From Polydactylus sextarius (lineage: Eukaryota; Chordata; Actinopteri; Polynemidae): 64,000 nucleotides of DNA. A program made the position numbers and the translations under genes. The number at the start of each line of letters is the position of its first letter. The first letter of the stretch is position 1. Where the stretch lies: contig CM028926.1 of the NCBI GenBank assembly GCA_016801845.1, positions 6,732,501 to 6,796,500 on the forward strand. The letters are read 5' to 3'. The notes under the pieces are model-generated. The model ran no database searches. It saw only the letters and a program-made list of their open reading frames with translations, and was not told the DNA's origin. Below, in pieces: positions 24,791-37,880 of this stretch.

Positions 24791-25509
24791 CTTACAAAGC
24801 AACTTTTGTAATTAGAGTTATGATTGCAGCAGGATAATGACAGTGATTCTACAGCAGATAATGACTGTCGTGCTCCTGGCGGTTGCTGCATTATTTGTGC
24901 AGCAGACTTCTGACATATGGGACACAAAAGGACACAATAGCTTGGTCTGACCGCCTTTGTTCCCACTCAGGCAGGCCCAATCACTGCAGACAAATTGTGC
25001 TGTTGGCTATCCAAATGATGCCGACCCAGGAAAAATGGTTCAGACACATGTGAATGGTCCCATAATGTAAAAACCTTCAGCCACGTAGAGGCTCATGGAA
25101 AGTGCACCTGAGCTCACACACAGACCCCACAGCTGCCTAGTGCTCTCTGATGGCAGTAATACTGTCTCACATTTCTGTCAGGGAAGCAGCCTGTCTGTTC
25201 ACAAATTTAACACAAAACATAAGGAAAAAATTCTGCCTCTGCAATCATAAATCTTGCCATCCATAAAGCCATGTCACTCAATAAAATACAGTTGAGGTTT
25301 TTTTTAACCAATTCCTATTTTTCTTGACAAAAATCATCCACTTTTCACAACTTTTATAAATATACCTATACACTATATCAATGCTAAACAATATTGGATG
25401 TTTGTATGGTAATGCTATTTCAGAAAAATCAAAGACCCATCCATCTGTCTCATGAAAAAAATGGAATTGAACTTTAAAGAGATAGCAGAGCATTTATTCA
25501 AATAAATTA

Positions 25510-25760
25510 AGAATTGTCAGAGATGGCATCTTGATAGGAGGCACTTAGGCCTCTGGCGTCCATGGCTGTGCAGTCAGTGGGGACAGGTCCATAGAGCAGA
25601 CTGTGGACTAATCCATCACCGCCAGCGAGGGGGCTGGGAGCCAAGCGCTTGGTTTCTCCCTCCAGGAAATAATCAGCTTTTAATTTATCACAGATCACAT
25701 TCATGAGAAGACAGATCGCTGTGGGGAGGACTCATGTGACCAGGCCCATCTCCCCAGTCA
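25510..25760. promoter_or_regulatory. Candidate conserved non-coding element
   Basis: Balanced, complex sequence with AGATGGCATCTTG, CAGCGAGGGGGCTGGG, GGAAATAATCAGC and TTTTAATTTATCACAG. The minus-strand frame across it (65 codons) has no recognisable domain. Texture-based call only. Confidence 0.28.
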
Positions 25761-26089
25761 CGCTGGAGTGCTTTCGCCTCTTCAGATTTATTCTAATTTG
25801 TTTTTTTTCCTAATATCATCTTTTTGCCAGTTTTTGATGAGACGCTTTACCTTTATAATTTATGTGCGTAAATGTGTGTAATTATATATAAACTACAACA
25901 ATTTTAGTTTTAAATCCTTGAATTCAAAACTTGACTGAATGTCGTCTTGAATAGTTTCCACCATTAAAAACATTTTTAGTGACCATTTTACATGACGTGA
26001 CATACAGTAGGTAGTCATGTACAGAAAGTGGGACAATGAAGGTTGGTTTTCCCTCTGGAACAGTTAGAGCATATGCTATTATGTAAGTC

Positions 26090-26510
26090 AACTGCAGGGC
26101 GTCCTAATGGCTTCAGATTTGTTTTTTTTTTCCCTGTGTGTTGCCACAGTGTGCACCGTGGCCCCCGCAGGAGAGTGGATGATTAGTAGCTTGACTTGGA
26201 GGCGCACAAGTGATGTGATCTACGCTGAGGGGGAAGGACAGTTCAGCCGCGTGTTGTCCACCCTCCCCACCGATCACTTTACAGATCCCAGGCTGCTTAA
26301 TCCTTTTATTGTAATGAAGTGAAGGGGCATAATGTACTGTGAATATGAGATGCTTAAACCAGTGTCGGCATCTTTATGAGGAAGGAGTAGCCATGGTGAC
26401 ATGGAGAACAGAGTGCTTGATGGACGCAGGGAATATCTATCAAAACACGATGCTGACGTAGCACAAGGCCACAACACCACACCATTAAGGGGATTGTAAA
26501 TGTGTCTAAG
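26090..26510. promoter_or_regulatory. Candidate conserved non-coding element
   Basis: Includes GGATGATTAGTAGC, CAAGTGATGTGATC, CCACCGATCAC, GCTTAATCC (a bicoid-type TAATCC core, as bound by OTX/PITX proteins) and TTATTGTAATGAAG. Overlapping sense and antisense frames of 70-81 codons have no domain support. Confidence 0.3.
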
Positions 26511-28619
26511 CTTCAGCACAGATTCCTCTTATTTCTACCACTTTAATATTCACATCGGTGTGATTTTTTGGGGCATTTCAGTGGAGTTAGCTGTTTTCAT
26601 TCTTTCCAAACTTGGCCGTGATGATAATAAAAATGCTGAAAGTGGATATTTATACCTCACTAACTGAAAGCTGTAGCTATTGTTGTTGCACTAAACTGCG
26701 TTTAAGTGTTAGTGAAAAGCTCAATGCAGGTTCTTCTCAGACTTGATGGCCATCAATAACCTTAATCAATCAACATCACTACATATTTCGCAAATTTGCT
26801 ATTACATATATTGTATGTGCACTGCATATAACAAAATCAAGACGAACATCCACCTACAAGTATTGTCAGTTATGTTTGATACATCACTTGACCCCCATGA
26901 AATGTTATTTCTAAAAGATAAGAATAATATAGCTTCTTTGTTTTATGATGCAGCACTGTTTAAACTGTGATTAAACTTGTTTTAGCTGTAGATGGTAGTT
27001 TCAAAGAAATTAAAAAGGGCAATGCACTAACCTATTTGTTTTTACAGGTATAGTTGGTGCAATCAAAACCTTCTGTTACTCAACAGAGGTGTTTAGTGGG
27101 TTTGTTACCTCAGTGAACTGCAGGCAGTGATTCATCAGACAGTGTACAAACCCTCAGTCATCTCTTTTGTTGTTGATCCCTCCGCTTCTGTACCTGCTAC
27201 TGTTTATGTGCTTTACGAGACTGTTATGGAAATATGTAGTCGAACACAGTAATACTGAACTCTGGTGTCTAAAACTTTGTTGTTGATACTGAACTCGAAT
27301 TGCACAGTACTCTCTTGACTCTCTTGAGGGTTTGTGAATACAAGCATTGCAGAAAATTTGCAATATTGGTTGTATAGCACCCGTAAAGAAGTAACTTTCT
27401 TCTTATTCAGCATTGTACAGCACAAAAGGGCAACTTACAGAAACAAATCTTACTTTATAATAGTCATACAAGTAATGGCTGTTCCATGTTTATGCTGCAC
27501 TGAGAAGAACAGAATAGCAATTAATACAGTGTCAATTAAAGGATAGGTTTGACGCAGTGTTTTCTGTAAAGCAATTCCTTTTAAACTCGACTAGATTGTG
27601 AGAAATGATGGGCTGCAGCCTTTAGCAAGTATTTCAGTGATTGAGTCTGATTTAACTAAATTAAGTTGGTATTTCTGTGCTGATGCCTCAGTACATTGTA
27701 CTGCTCAGTGAAGACTCATTGCTGGTTTTGTTCCCTGAAAACAAACTTGCCAGTGATTAGTGGGACATATTCCCCCACCGTCTGGCAGCAAAGAAATGCT
27801 GTTTGAAGAAGCAGGTATTTTATACTAAAAATACCAACTGTGGATAATACCCAGCTGATTTGGTATAACGCTCACTGCTGAAGTGCCATATTAGCCTAAG
27901 CGCACAGGACATGTGATTTGATTCCACATAATCATTCTCGCAAATATCTCAGAGAAAATGAAATTGCAAAAAGTTCCAACTCAGATAGACAATCACGAAA
28001 TATTATCTGATTTTTTTCGGCTCTTTGTTTTGCACAGGAAGCATTTGCTGCTTCATTCTTCAGATGCTTCTTATTACAAAAGGACACGTTGTATTTACGT
28101 CACAATAAATCATAAATGTGTTTGCACTTTATTTATTTCCTTGTCCCATGCTGTGTCCCCATATGTTTCCTTCCTGTTCTGCCTTACCTGTGGTTTGTCA
28201 GTGTAAGGATGTGCAGTAAGTTTTAAAAGCACAAAAGCAGAAGATGAAAGAGAAATAGATTAAGCAGTGAGGTGCAGAGGTCCCAGTCAGGGGTAATATC
28301 AAGTTCATTCTTATTCTCAGAGGCTTCCAACTAGCTTAACCTTCAGTTCCCTTCGAATCCTTTTGTACATTTCACCTGAGTCTTCTTCAGGTTGAAAAGT
28401 ATTACACATGAGTGCTTCATCTCATTAGTGCATCGGAGAAACTTCTGTTATTTTCAAGATAAATGAGAAAAGTTGCTGTATTTGTTCGTCCGTGATAACA
28501 GTGATATGTTATCTACAATCTGATCTCTGCTGAGTTTAAGTGCTTGACTCATGTGGATGTGTCAGAAAGAGAAACCGCAGGTTTAGAATGACATCGTCTT
28601 GTGTTTAGCAGGCATCCAA

Positions 28620-28960
28620 AAATCAATTTGTGGGCAGTGACTGTTCTGCTGATGGTTCTTGTCTTTTGTGGGAGTTGGTCACTGAGCCAGCAGCAATGCT
28701 TCTTGTCACTGCCTGATTAATTGGCTTCAATCCATTCAGTAGTCATTGAGTCAGATAAAGACGGACAATAATGGCCTTTCATTCCTCTCAAACTGAATTG
28801 GTAGTGAATGCAGTGGAAGCCCCTGAAACAACTCTTGTAAAACATGCTCATTTCCTTTGATGGAAGCAGGCTTAATAACAAGCACAGAGGAATGAGCATT
28901 GATTGGACTGTGATGCATCTTCACATACGTGTTTGTGGTTTCTAGAAGGGAGGGCTCAAA
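28620..28960. promoter_or_regulatory. Candidate conserved non-coding element
   Basis: Complex sequence with CTGATTAATTGGC, TTCATTCCTC, AACTGAATTGG and GAGCATTGATTGG. No exon is supported. It is one of a near-continuous series of such blocks between 28.6 and 29.8 kb, just upstream of the signal-peptide exon. Confidence 0.28.
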
Positions 28961-28979
28961 TAAATCTTCCTTTATCTCT

Positions 28980-29560
28980 AATCCCTCCATTCATTAATCA
29001 AATGGAACAGGGTGATGAGTTGAATTACGAGTCCAGCTCTCCACCACTTACTTCTGGGTTTAGGAGGCCATCTCACTGCCATGTATCCCACGTTCCCAAA
29101 CCAAAGACCCCTGGCGCCCACTTGTCACAGCCATCTCCTGACTGGTAATTGGGTATTTATCAGATTGCCTGCAAGAGGACGATGCAGTCTTTATCTGACA
29201 CAATTATCAAGAAAAATGGGGGAACCTAGTCTGCAGCTCCTCCAGGATACCACAGCGCACTGTTGGTTCAGGTGGCTAAGAGGAAGCGAAAGCGCTGGAA
29301 TCTTTTCCTCTAACCACAGGGGCTTCTTTATCGGACATTTAGCCAGGAACACGCTTGTCATCATTGCATGCAAATAGAGCAATTGTGCAAATACAACTCA
29401 TAATTCTTTGGCTCTGCTGTGATGCTGGAGGAAGGAGAGGTGATGATAACGCTCGCTGCAGCAATGAGCTCCCCAAGGCTGAGATCTGATAGACGGTCCT
29501 TTCAGAGGCTCTTCTAATTCTGAGACCAGGAAATGCATATAAAGGGGAGCAAGAGTGTCC
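28980..29560. promoter_or_regulatory. Candidate conserved non-coding block with octamer motif
   Basis: A perfect POU octamer ATGCAAAT lies at 29,368-29,375, closely followed by AATTGTGCAAAT. A CTCF-like motif on the minus strand lies at 29,112-29,127 (TGGCGCCCACTTGTCA). Other cores are CTGGTAATTGGG, CACAATTATC and GGTGATGATAACG. Frames over it overlap in both directions and lack domains. Confidence 0.33.
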
Positions 29561-29666
29561 ACTGTGTATCTGAAGATAAGGCTGAAAAAAAAGCATAAAG
29601 AGTAAATTGGTACGCGTTTGCCTTCTCTCTCTGGCAAACCGAGAACAGAAAAGAGAAAGTGTACAG

Positions 29667-29669
<3 letters not shown>

Positions 29670-29700
<31 letters not shown>
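29670..29700. repeat. (GA)n microsatellite
   Basis: About 15 GA units on the plus strand. The Ser-Leu-rich minus-strand frames over it are repeat artefacts. Confidence 0.95.
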
Positions 29701-29701
<1 letters not shown>

Positions 29702-30193
29702 TGGCATAAAAAGAAATAACTGCCATAATGAGTCATAATTAGTTAGCTCATTTGATTTTTCATGCATTAAAAGGACATGAAAGTTCAGAGGAATTAAAGG
29801 GGCATTGAACTCATGATTGGAAGAGGAGCATAGTACAGTAACGTGTAGTGTAGTAGTATATGTGGTATAGAAATATGTGATTTGCAGTGCGAAAGATTTC
29901 TGAGCACTGGTATTTTTACTACGAGTGTGTTTTTTTTCCCTCTTCATCATCGCATACGTTCACCTTTCTACCCAGGAGAGGCGATATTAAATGTTCTTCG
30001 TCATCTCAAAAGATGCAAGGCTTGAAGAGACTCTGTCACCACTGTAGTGCCTTGAAGTTTATGATAAAGCCGGTCCATCATATTTTAGTTGAAGCATATC
30101 CAATTGGAAGGAGTATGTCATGCCTGTAAAAAGAAAAAAAGGGCTGCACAGAGAAAAATCGTCAGGCATAGCGGTGCAGAGGGGAAAGTGTGA

Positions 30194-30219
30194 AAGAGAG
30201 GGAGAGCGAGAGAGAGAGA
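30194..30219. repeat. Short impure (GA)n tract
   Basis: Purine-rich GAGAG sequence with one GAGCGAG interruption. Confidence 0.8.
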
Positions 30220-30817
30220 TATACAGAAAAAGAGCTGAGACTGCCTGCCCTGTTGGATGTAATCAAACAAGGGTGAACAGGTTGTTCCACAGATGGCTGA
30301 TCCGCAGAATCCTCCGATTTGCTTCCACGCTACAGACGGTCGCTGTCACCGTGTGCAGGTGATGTCAGCGCGGCGGCATTGTCTCGCACACACCACTAAA
30401 CTCTGACACTTTTGTCTCACCTGTCTCAAATCAGTCTAAAACAGAAGCTTGTGTCAGAACAAAAGCAAGATACTGAGTAAAAGTTTAGCAGCAGAAAGCT
30501 GATTCATAGTCCTCTTAGTATTCTAAGACTGAACTGTTTCAGGATTAGAAATAATGGATTCAACTGCCATACCATAATAATGTAAAGGAAACCTACAGAG
30601 AATTGACTCATTTGTCACGATAGCTTTGTATTCACAGTTTCTTTGAAATGGGCTGTTTGGGATTTTGCAGCCAAGCTTTTGCAGTAATTACGGTTTTCTC
30701 CTACACTTTGTTGCTGTTGTTGTTTGGTTTTGCATAATAAATTGAACATCTGTTTTTTTTCATCCAGTTACTTGTCCAGACTCTAACGCTCTGTTTTATT
30801 ATTTCGTCTCTCCTCAG

Positions 30818-30942
30818 ATTGTCACCCAGTGATGCCAGGACAGTGAGCAGCACAATGCGTGGCGCGTGGTTCGGGGTCGCACCCCTCTTCATAACACTTC
30901 TACTCAGACTGGTCCAGAGCCAAGAGCTTCCTTTAGTCCCAG
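30818..30942 (+). CDS. Exon 2: start codon and signal peptide of a secreted or membrane protein (partial gene)
   Basis: The exon is bounded by a pyrimidine-rich acceptor (TCTCTCCTCAG, ending at 30,817) and a G|GTAAGA donor at 30,942/30,943. Translation probably starts at 30,855, with A at -3; the coding part is 30,855-30,942. An earlier ATG at 30,832 opens a four-residue uORF that stops at 30,846. The 29 encoded residues begin MRGAW, have a hydrophobic core (about residues 5-17, GVAPLFITLLL), and end in LVQSQELPLVP. Val20 at -3 and Ser22 at -1 suit signal peptidase cleavage before Gln23. The exon ends after the first base of codon 30 (phase 1, a Gly codon), the phase typical of Ig, fibronectin and EGF module genes. 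No downstream exon is visible in the window, so the family is not identified. This is the best-supported coding sequence here. Confidence 0.6.
30832..30846 (+). other. Upstream ORF in exon 2
   Basis: ATG CCA GGA CAG TGA lies eight bases before the main ATG and in a different frame. If the exon is transcribed as proposed, it would be the last of several short uORFs and could lower initiation at 30,855. Confidence 0.4.
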
Positions 30943-32113
30943 GTAAGACGGATTATATTTCTCTGCATGTCTCCTCATCAGTGTTAAACACTTCATGGTC
31001 TGGCTCCATCGTCATGATCTGTCATTGACTCCATCCGTCTGTGTGACTGTCTGACTATTATAAGCCTGACACCTTGCTCCTGCTCCAGTGATTTATTGTT
31101 GCTGTGTAACTGTAAACCTCAAAGTTTAGGGAATGACATCAGACATTTGGCACGAAGATTACTATATTGTTCTTGGCAAACATCAGTCTTACTTCACATT
31201 CACATACTTCACATTCTCCTTTATAGCAGTTTTTTTTCATCAAATAATTTCCCTTTCTCAGGAAAGACATAAGCATTTATCTGAATGTGACATATGAATA
31301 ACTAAATTACTGTGTAATTTTCAACTCTCTTCATAAACACTTCTCATTGTGATTCATTTGAAGTAAAAAGTCTAATATGGGTTCTTTGTGATTCAAGCAC
31401 ACATCAAGTGCTGCACTTATACAGTTGAACTAGCTACAACTAGCTTGTGTTTTGCCTTGTGTTGATACTGATGGAATAATTAAAAAACTTTTATTAAATG
31501 AAAAACTTAGTTTCCTCAGCTCCCAGAGCTGCCATCAACCCCCAAAAAGAGTGCAACTAAACTATATATGCAAAACTATATCTTTGTTCCTCTTTTCTTT
31601 CATAGACATCTGATGAGTTTTACAGTAAAGTCTCTTAACAGACACCGTAGCATGTTTCTTCGTTCTGTATATGAAGATATAAACGTCATGGTTCAGTTGG
31701 ATCTTTTTAAATGTGCTACAGGAAGTTTTATTACCGATCTAAGACCTGAGTCATGTTATTGAAATGTCTCGGGTAAGAAAATCACCTATAGACATTTAAC
31801 GCCACCTGAATTGACAGTCCTATCAGTTACACTGTGTTGATTTTGCTCCTTTTCTACCCAGTTTTCATCAGACAGCATGTCAGGTCTGTGCAGTCCTGCT
31901 TAGCAGAGCATTTCACACCAGCTGCTTTCTGTTATTACTTATTCTGGCTCCTTTGCCTCCTTCTATTGCCTTTCACCTTTCATTCATTTCCTTTAAACAT
32001 GTTCGTGCCACCATCTTCTTTCTCTTCGTATTTTCTTTTGCCAACACTATCTAGGAAGCAATTTACTTGTCAAGCAAAGGGCAGTATGTGGTTCCCTGGG
32101 CTCTGATTTAATG

Positions 32114-32173
32114 GTGTGCGTGTAGGTGTGTGTGTGTGTTGTGTGTGGGTGTGTGTAGGTGTGGGCATGTGTG
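32114..32173. repeat. Impure (GT)n tract
   Basis: TG-rich low-complexity sequence with GTAGGTG interruptions. Confidence 0.85.
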
Positions 32174-34259
32174 TACAAAGGTGAGGGATCACTAGCTTGG
32201 CAAAAAATGCTTTCAATCACATCTGCAGAGCTGAATCTTTGACTGGCAGCATTTCGAGCATTATTAGGACTGAACTCATCTTCTGGTGAACGGACACTTC
32301 TGTTTAACACTGATAACATCAGAATGTTAGATCCAAGGACTTCTCTCATCTGTATCACTGCCTACTCATATTCTGCTCTAGTTTTAGCTGAAAAGGTACA
32401 AGGTGATATTCACAAGAATTTAAAGTGCAGCCTGATATGTCTGTGAGTGTAGTGAAGTTAGGAACAAAGATAAAAAAAAATAGATTTTCTTTTCTTACGT
32501 AAGGCACTTGATGCCTCAAGCAAGGTGTTGAGCTTCACTGACAATTCAGTCAAACCAGAGAAGAATTCACATCTGAGTCATGAATTGTTCACCTTACAAA
32601 TGTGTCAGCATAGTGAAGCAACTGTAAATATCTAAATGCGAGGAAGATGAATTCCGCCTGGACTGCGTGTCCTCTTTCCATTGTCTCTCAGTGAGGGGAA
32701 AAATGCCAAGGAGTCGCTTTGATTTCATTTCTTTGCATAGTCACTGACTGACAGCTCTTTTAATTTTTTCACTTTAAAGTAAATACCGGCAGTTCCCAAA
32801 AGCATTGACTCTCTGCTTCCTTTTTAAAAAGGCATTTCCATCCTTTGGGTTTTCTGAGGTACTTACTTAACCCTCTCAGTTTCTCTGGTAATGAACTGGT
32901 ATCATGAGTGATGTAACCTCACCGTAGGAATTACATCGATACTGAGGGATCCTGCATCTCATGAATTATGCCCAGTGCCAATGTCTCATGCCAGTGGAGG
33001 AAGTGGTGTAGCCTTGTGTGTGGATATAGATGAGGAGGTTAAAGTGGTTGATGGTGTTTCCTGTGACACGCTTTCAAGTATCATATGCTTAACTCTTAAA
33101 TGAAAGACCTTTCTACAACCTCAACTTGTGTATAACTGAAGACCTTAACTGAATATGTAGAATAATCTTTCTCTAACTGTAAAAAATAGCACTGAGAATT
33201 ATAGAAACAATGTTGTTGCTGAACATAATTGTAGACTTTTGTATTGACATTGTTGTGAGTTAACCTCAGAGATCAAAACGTGTGATTGTGGCAACACAAA
33301 GGTCTTTTAACATAAAGATGAATGTGGTTTATAATTTCACAAATACTGCAGATCTGCACCCAAGTTTTCATATCACATCTGTTTACTAGTTAATATCACT
33401 GTTTTTAGTCTTTGTGCATTGTAAATGAACTCTACACATACACATAAAGCGGATGCCACTGATTCATCTTGACAAATATTTATTTATTTTTTTGCTTTAA
33501 CTTTGTTCTTCATTTTTAGTTTATACAGTCTGCTTAGCTGGGCAATCTTACAGGTGCAGTATATAGAGCCGCATGCGCCAGAAATTTATTTAAAGATAAT
33601 AAAGTTGTTCTCTGCTCACTTTAATTTACCTGGTGATTGGTTTTCTGCGCTGAAGTATCATTAATTTCCCATACTGCTGCGCCAGCTTCTGTGCAACAGG
33701 TGCCTCATATTTTTTAAAGGTGGGTTGCAGAGAGGGGGTCGATAGCACAATATAAATAGCTTTTTTTTTTTTTTTAATATTCAAATTAACATTTCTGCTA
33801 CACATCAATGATGTTGTGTTCTTACTTTCCCAGGATTGTGAATTTTAATGCTATTGTTCGTATTTACAGACTCACTGAAACATGCAATATTTATGTGTCT
33901 GAATGTGTCATGATAGAGAATTGTGTTTGCTTCATGCTACTGTTGGTTTTTCTTGGCGAACCTGCTCTTTCATTTGATTGTTTAGACAAACAAACACTGC
34001 AACATGAGATATTGCATCTGTCAAACCCGTGGTGAAAGTCAGCCAAATTAAATTTACTCATCTTTCCTCCTCTGTGCACTTAAAACAAACTCTTTTCCCC
34101 GACCATCCAGTTTGATTTTATTCCGTACTCACAGAAGAATTCCTTGTTTGTAACATTCAGTTTCCCAGATGTTTTTTTAACTAAAGTAGGAACACAAGGC
34201 TATACTCAATGACAAACTGCTCCTCCTCCACAAACTGTGAGTCACATACATCAGAAGGG

Positions 34260-34560
34260 AGGGCTGAGCTCTGTGTTGTACTGTGTGGTTGCACGTCCTC
34301 CCCTTACATTCGGTATTCAGCTTGCACACCACCCCAAGGGTGATTAAATATGTGGTTAATACAGCACCATGAGAGTATTGAATTACGCAGGAGCCATGCT
34401 GACCTTTTTAAATTACAGAACCAATTGTGCAAGACGGCAGAGGAAGTTTATAACAGGTACTGCCAAGATGGAGCCCGGAGGAGAATGGATCTACTGCTTC
34501 TGTCCTGCTGACGCTCTCCTTATTAGTGTTCTGCACTATAAGCACCCTATTTAACACTCG
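34260..34560. promoter_or_regulatory. Candidate conserved non-coding element
   Basis: Contains GGGTGATTAAATATG, TGGTTAATACAG, TGAATTACGCAGG, AAATTACAG and CCAATTGTGC in a repeat-free stretch. A 61-codon plus-strand frame is present but unremarkable. Confidence 0.3.
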
Positions 34561-36587
34561 CACTTTCCTTTCGCTCTCTCACTCTGGGTCTCATTTGGTG
34601 GCATTTTTCTTTTGTCTCCTTGTTTCTTGATGTTGTTCACAAACACCCATTAGGTCTGACACACACACACACATACACACAGAAACTAATTTGACATTTC
34701 ATTTCACTGTTGATGAGACACATACCACTCTTGACACAATGTAGCCTCACTCCATAAATCTTGATCACTGGCCTTTCTCTCAGATGCAACCTAGTCAGCA
34801 TATTGGCTTTGCTGATATGTTGAAGGTCGTTTCTGATGTCTGATCTAATTTGAAACTAAAGCCAGAAAAATGAAGCAGTCTACTTTGGCATCGGTCGCAT
34901 GACTCCGCCGAGTCACGGCCATATCTCAGGAATGGCTCATCTTCAATCCCCAGCGAGAGAATTCAAAACCTGACTGGCAGTGATACAACAATCTTAGTTT
35001 GGCAAAGGGCACATAAAAGCTTTTTACCAATGAAACGTCAAAATAAAATATTCAGACATTAAAAACAAAGTATTTTTTTCCCCTTGCCAACTTTCAGGAG
35101 TGATTCCTGATTGCTTTATGCAGCACTTTGCAAAATGTCCTGTAATTGTATTTAGGTGAAAAATCTTCATTTCACCACTGCTTTTTATCCACCTTTTTTA
35201 TTCTCAGCAAAGGGAGATTGTGCCATTATTTAAGAGAGGAAATGATTGAAGGCTTGGCATTTCATATAATGAAAGCCTTGTGACAGAATGTTCTTTTTGT
35301 TTTTTGTTTTTTTGTGTTTTGTTTTTCAGAGAACGATACAATTTAGTGACACCATCCGTTCCATTAAGACATATTAAAAAGCTTTGTCAAAAGAAACCAT
35401 ATACTGAGCCTTTTATTCAAACACTGTCCACACTGATTTGTCAAAGCAAACCAATCTCAGTGTTGTCACTTGAAACGGCAAGTGAGCTTTTCCCAGCTGT
35501 CACTCCGTGCATTATTTTCCTCTTCATCCTCTTTTCCTGCACCATATCAGTTCCTTCTATTGTGTATTCAAGACTATATTGTTTGTTGTGGTTTAATTTC
35601 TTTCAATGCCACTAAGTATGATATATGGTAGTATTTGTGTTCACGGAGCTAAATGTTTGCTTTTGTGCTTAATGGAATCACAGCAAGGCATGTTCATGTG
35701 ATTGTTTACACTGGAACTAAACTCATTATCGGGGTCTTTGCTCAGACGAGCCTTGAATCAAATGTCAGGAAATCTCTCGTGCTTCTTTAAGCCGGAGTGT
35801 GAACGTTTCTGTGCTGTAGACTAGTATGCAGGACCAATCGCGCTTGAATCCGAAGGCCTTACTTTTCAATATCGCTCAGTTTGTTTTCCATTTTCTCTCT
35901 CCAAGATCGAGATGATTTGCTCAAGGGATAGTCTGTTGAAGAAATGTTGCTATGTTTGGAGTTGCCAGCAGCTTGGCTTTGAGGCCGGGAGGTTGGTATT
36001 TGTAGTTTTTAAGTAAAATATTGCAACAGCAGTTCAGTTTGTCGATAAGTGCTGTTTCTGTCCAAGTCATAACTATATTCACATCATGTGCTATAGCTGC
36101 CAGCGCTTGTAAATATTTATATTGCTGTTACATTATTACTCAAGCTTATTCATTTACTAGTAAAGTAGTCCTTGGTTAGCCAGTCATTTGTCACAGGAGA
36201 TGCTGTGTTTTAAGTGGATGCTCTTATCAATCTCACATCTAATAAATAAACCAAGGCGTGCTAATCTATCTCACAATCTAATCTAAGAAAATCTTTTTTC
36301 ATAATATTGAGTTATACACACAGAATGTTTGTCTAACTGCTGCTAAAGAACAACAACAAAAATCTGCTCTATATCCCTATACTAATTTCTTGTTTTCTAA
36401 AGCAGCTATGACATTGATCTGTAGTCGACTTCCTATATTTATCTTTGCTGCTTTGTTGTTGTTAATTAAAGGCTATTTTGTATCTGTGTTATTACTTGTT
36501 TTACCAGGACTATTTGAAATTGTATATTGTCAGCATTGTGTCTTTGTACTTTTTATATCCTTTATATCCTCTGTGAAATGTATTTTA

Positions 36588-36590
<3 letters not shown>

Positions 36591-36618
<28 letters not shown>
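36591..36618 (+). repeat. Poly(A) tract, 28 A
   Basis: An uninterrupted A run followed by (CAAA)-like sequence. A poly(T) run follows at about 36,696-36,711. No retroposon body was recognised. Confidence 0.9.
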
Positions 36619-36779
36619 CAAACAAAAAGAAAAAAAACAAACCCTTTCTTTAGTTCTGCGTTTCTGTTTTGGAGAGAGGCACGAGTGCCAGCTTTGTTTT
36701 TTTTTTTTTTTCTGTGCAAAAACAGCGACTTTTGTTCACAGATAACCTCGTTGTTTAAAACGTCCGACAATATTTATTC

Positions 36780-36960
36780 CTGTGTCCTGAGGCTCAGAGC
36801 CCAGTGCTTATCATCTCCCAGTCTCTCACTCCATCCAGCCACCATTTAATTACAGAGCAGGGCACAAGCCAATGTTTCCTCATCACCCTCCCTCTGCCCT
36901 CGGGCCATCATTTAATGATGAAAAATCTGCTCCAGGAGGTTTTGGCATTTGTTTTATTGT
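36780..36960. promoter_or_regulatory. Candidate conserved non-coding element
   Basis: Includes CCATTTAATTACAG, a CATCATTTAATGATG near-palindrome, and C/T-rich linkers. No ORF of note other than a frame extending from the adjoining GT repeat. Confidence 0.3.
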
Positions 36961-37010
36961 TATTCTTCTGCTTTTTATTTTCTAGCTTTCCCTTTCTTTA
37001 TTGTCATGAA

Positions 37011-37011
37011 G

Positions 37012-37048
<37 letters not shown>
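37011..37048. repeat. (GT)n microsatellite
   Basis: About 16 uninterrupted units with an impure start. Confidence 0.95.
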
Positions 37049-37051
<3 letters not shown>

Positions 37052-37700
37052 TTTTGTTCATATTTTGCTCTTGGGCTTAAAATTTGACGTGCTGTGCTTC
37101 AGTGTGCTGTCTCTTGATTCCACACCTTTGGGTCCAGCTTCACATGTATCCAGTGTGACTTCGCTCTGAACCTCAGCTCACTACAGCTGTTAAAGTCGGA
37201 TCTATAGCGAAGTTGGGCCAAAGGGAAGGTGAGATTTTTGGGGATCGATGCACTTCCTTTGACAAAAAAAAAAAAAGACCTTGAGATGAACTTCAGATGC
37301 TTCAGATCAAATCAGACGCTTTCAGTGAGTGTGTACAAGTCACTGTTAGCAGTTTAGACCAAATCAACAGAAATGAATGAAGATTTAAACAGTCATTACC
37401 ATGTACTCATGCAACTAAAAAGTTAGGAAATATACAATAAGCTTGTTAATCTAATTCAGAACATCCTTCAAGCAGCGCGGTGATGTTTGTCTGTTCAGTA
37501 TTCATATTGTCACAGACAGGAGTGTTTTTAATAAGGATTTTATTGATAAACATTGCTTTGTATGCATTTGAATGAAAACACAATTGCATCGCTTGCTCTC
37601 CTATATTATTTCCTTTAAATCAAATACAAAGCAATATTGGAAGAGATAATACAATAACAGTATAGCTGCACATTTTTTCCACATTCAACTCCTTCATACT

Positions 37701-37758
37701 GCTCTCTCTCTCTCTCTCTTTCTTTCTGTGTGTGTGTGTGTCTGTTTGTGTGTGTGTA
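37701..37758. repeat. Compound (CT)n-(GT)n microsatellite
   Basis: CT units pass through CTTT into GT units. Confidence 0.9.
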
Positions 37759-37880
37759 CACTTGTATGCATGTGTGATTATGTTGTGCTGTGCGTGCAGT
37801 GAGTTTATTGATTTCCATAGAGACATGACACGGGCACCTCTGCATCTTTTCACCCCGTTCCTCAATCTGCCCCACACCCA

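Larger units (their letters stand above)
10624..30817 (+). other. Putative first intron (about 20.2 kb)
   Basis: This is the interval between the donor at 10,623/10,624 and the acceptor at 30,817/30,818, both on the plus strand and close to consensus. Inside it I find no supportable exon, only microsatellites and several candidate regulatory blocks listed separately. Stretches such as 11,200-13,260, 13,560-16,590, 17,000-21,350, 21,560-23,500 and 26,520-28,600 show nothing beyond AT-rich sequence and simple repeats. A very long first intron is common in vertebrate receptor and adhesion genes. Confidence 0.35.

Noticed and set aside
29339..29950. 203-codon minus-strand open frame
   Set aside because: It crosses a (GA)n repeat that yields Ser-Leu repeats and covers a likely regulatory block. 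No splice signals or domain were seen.
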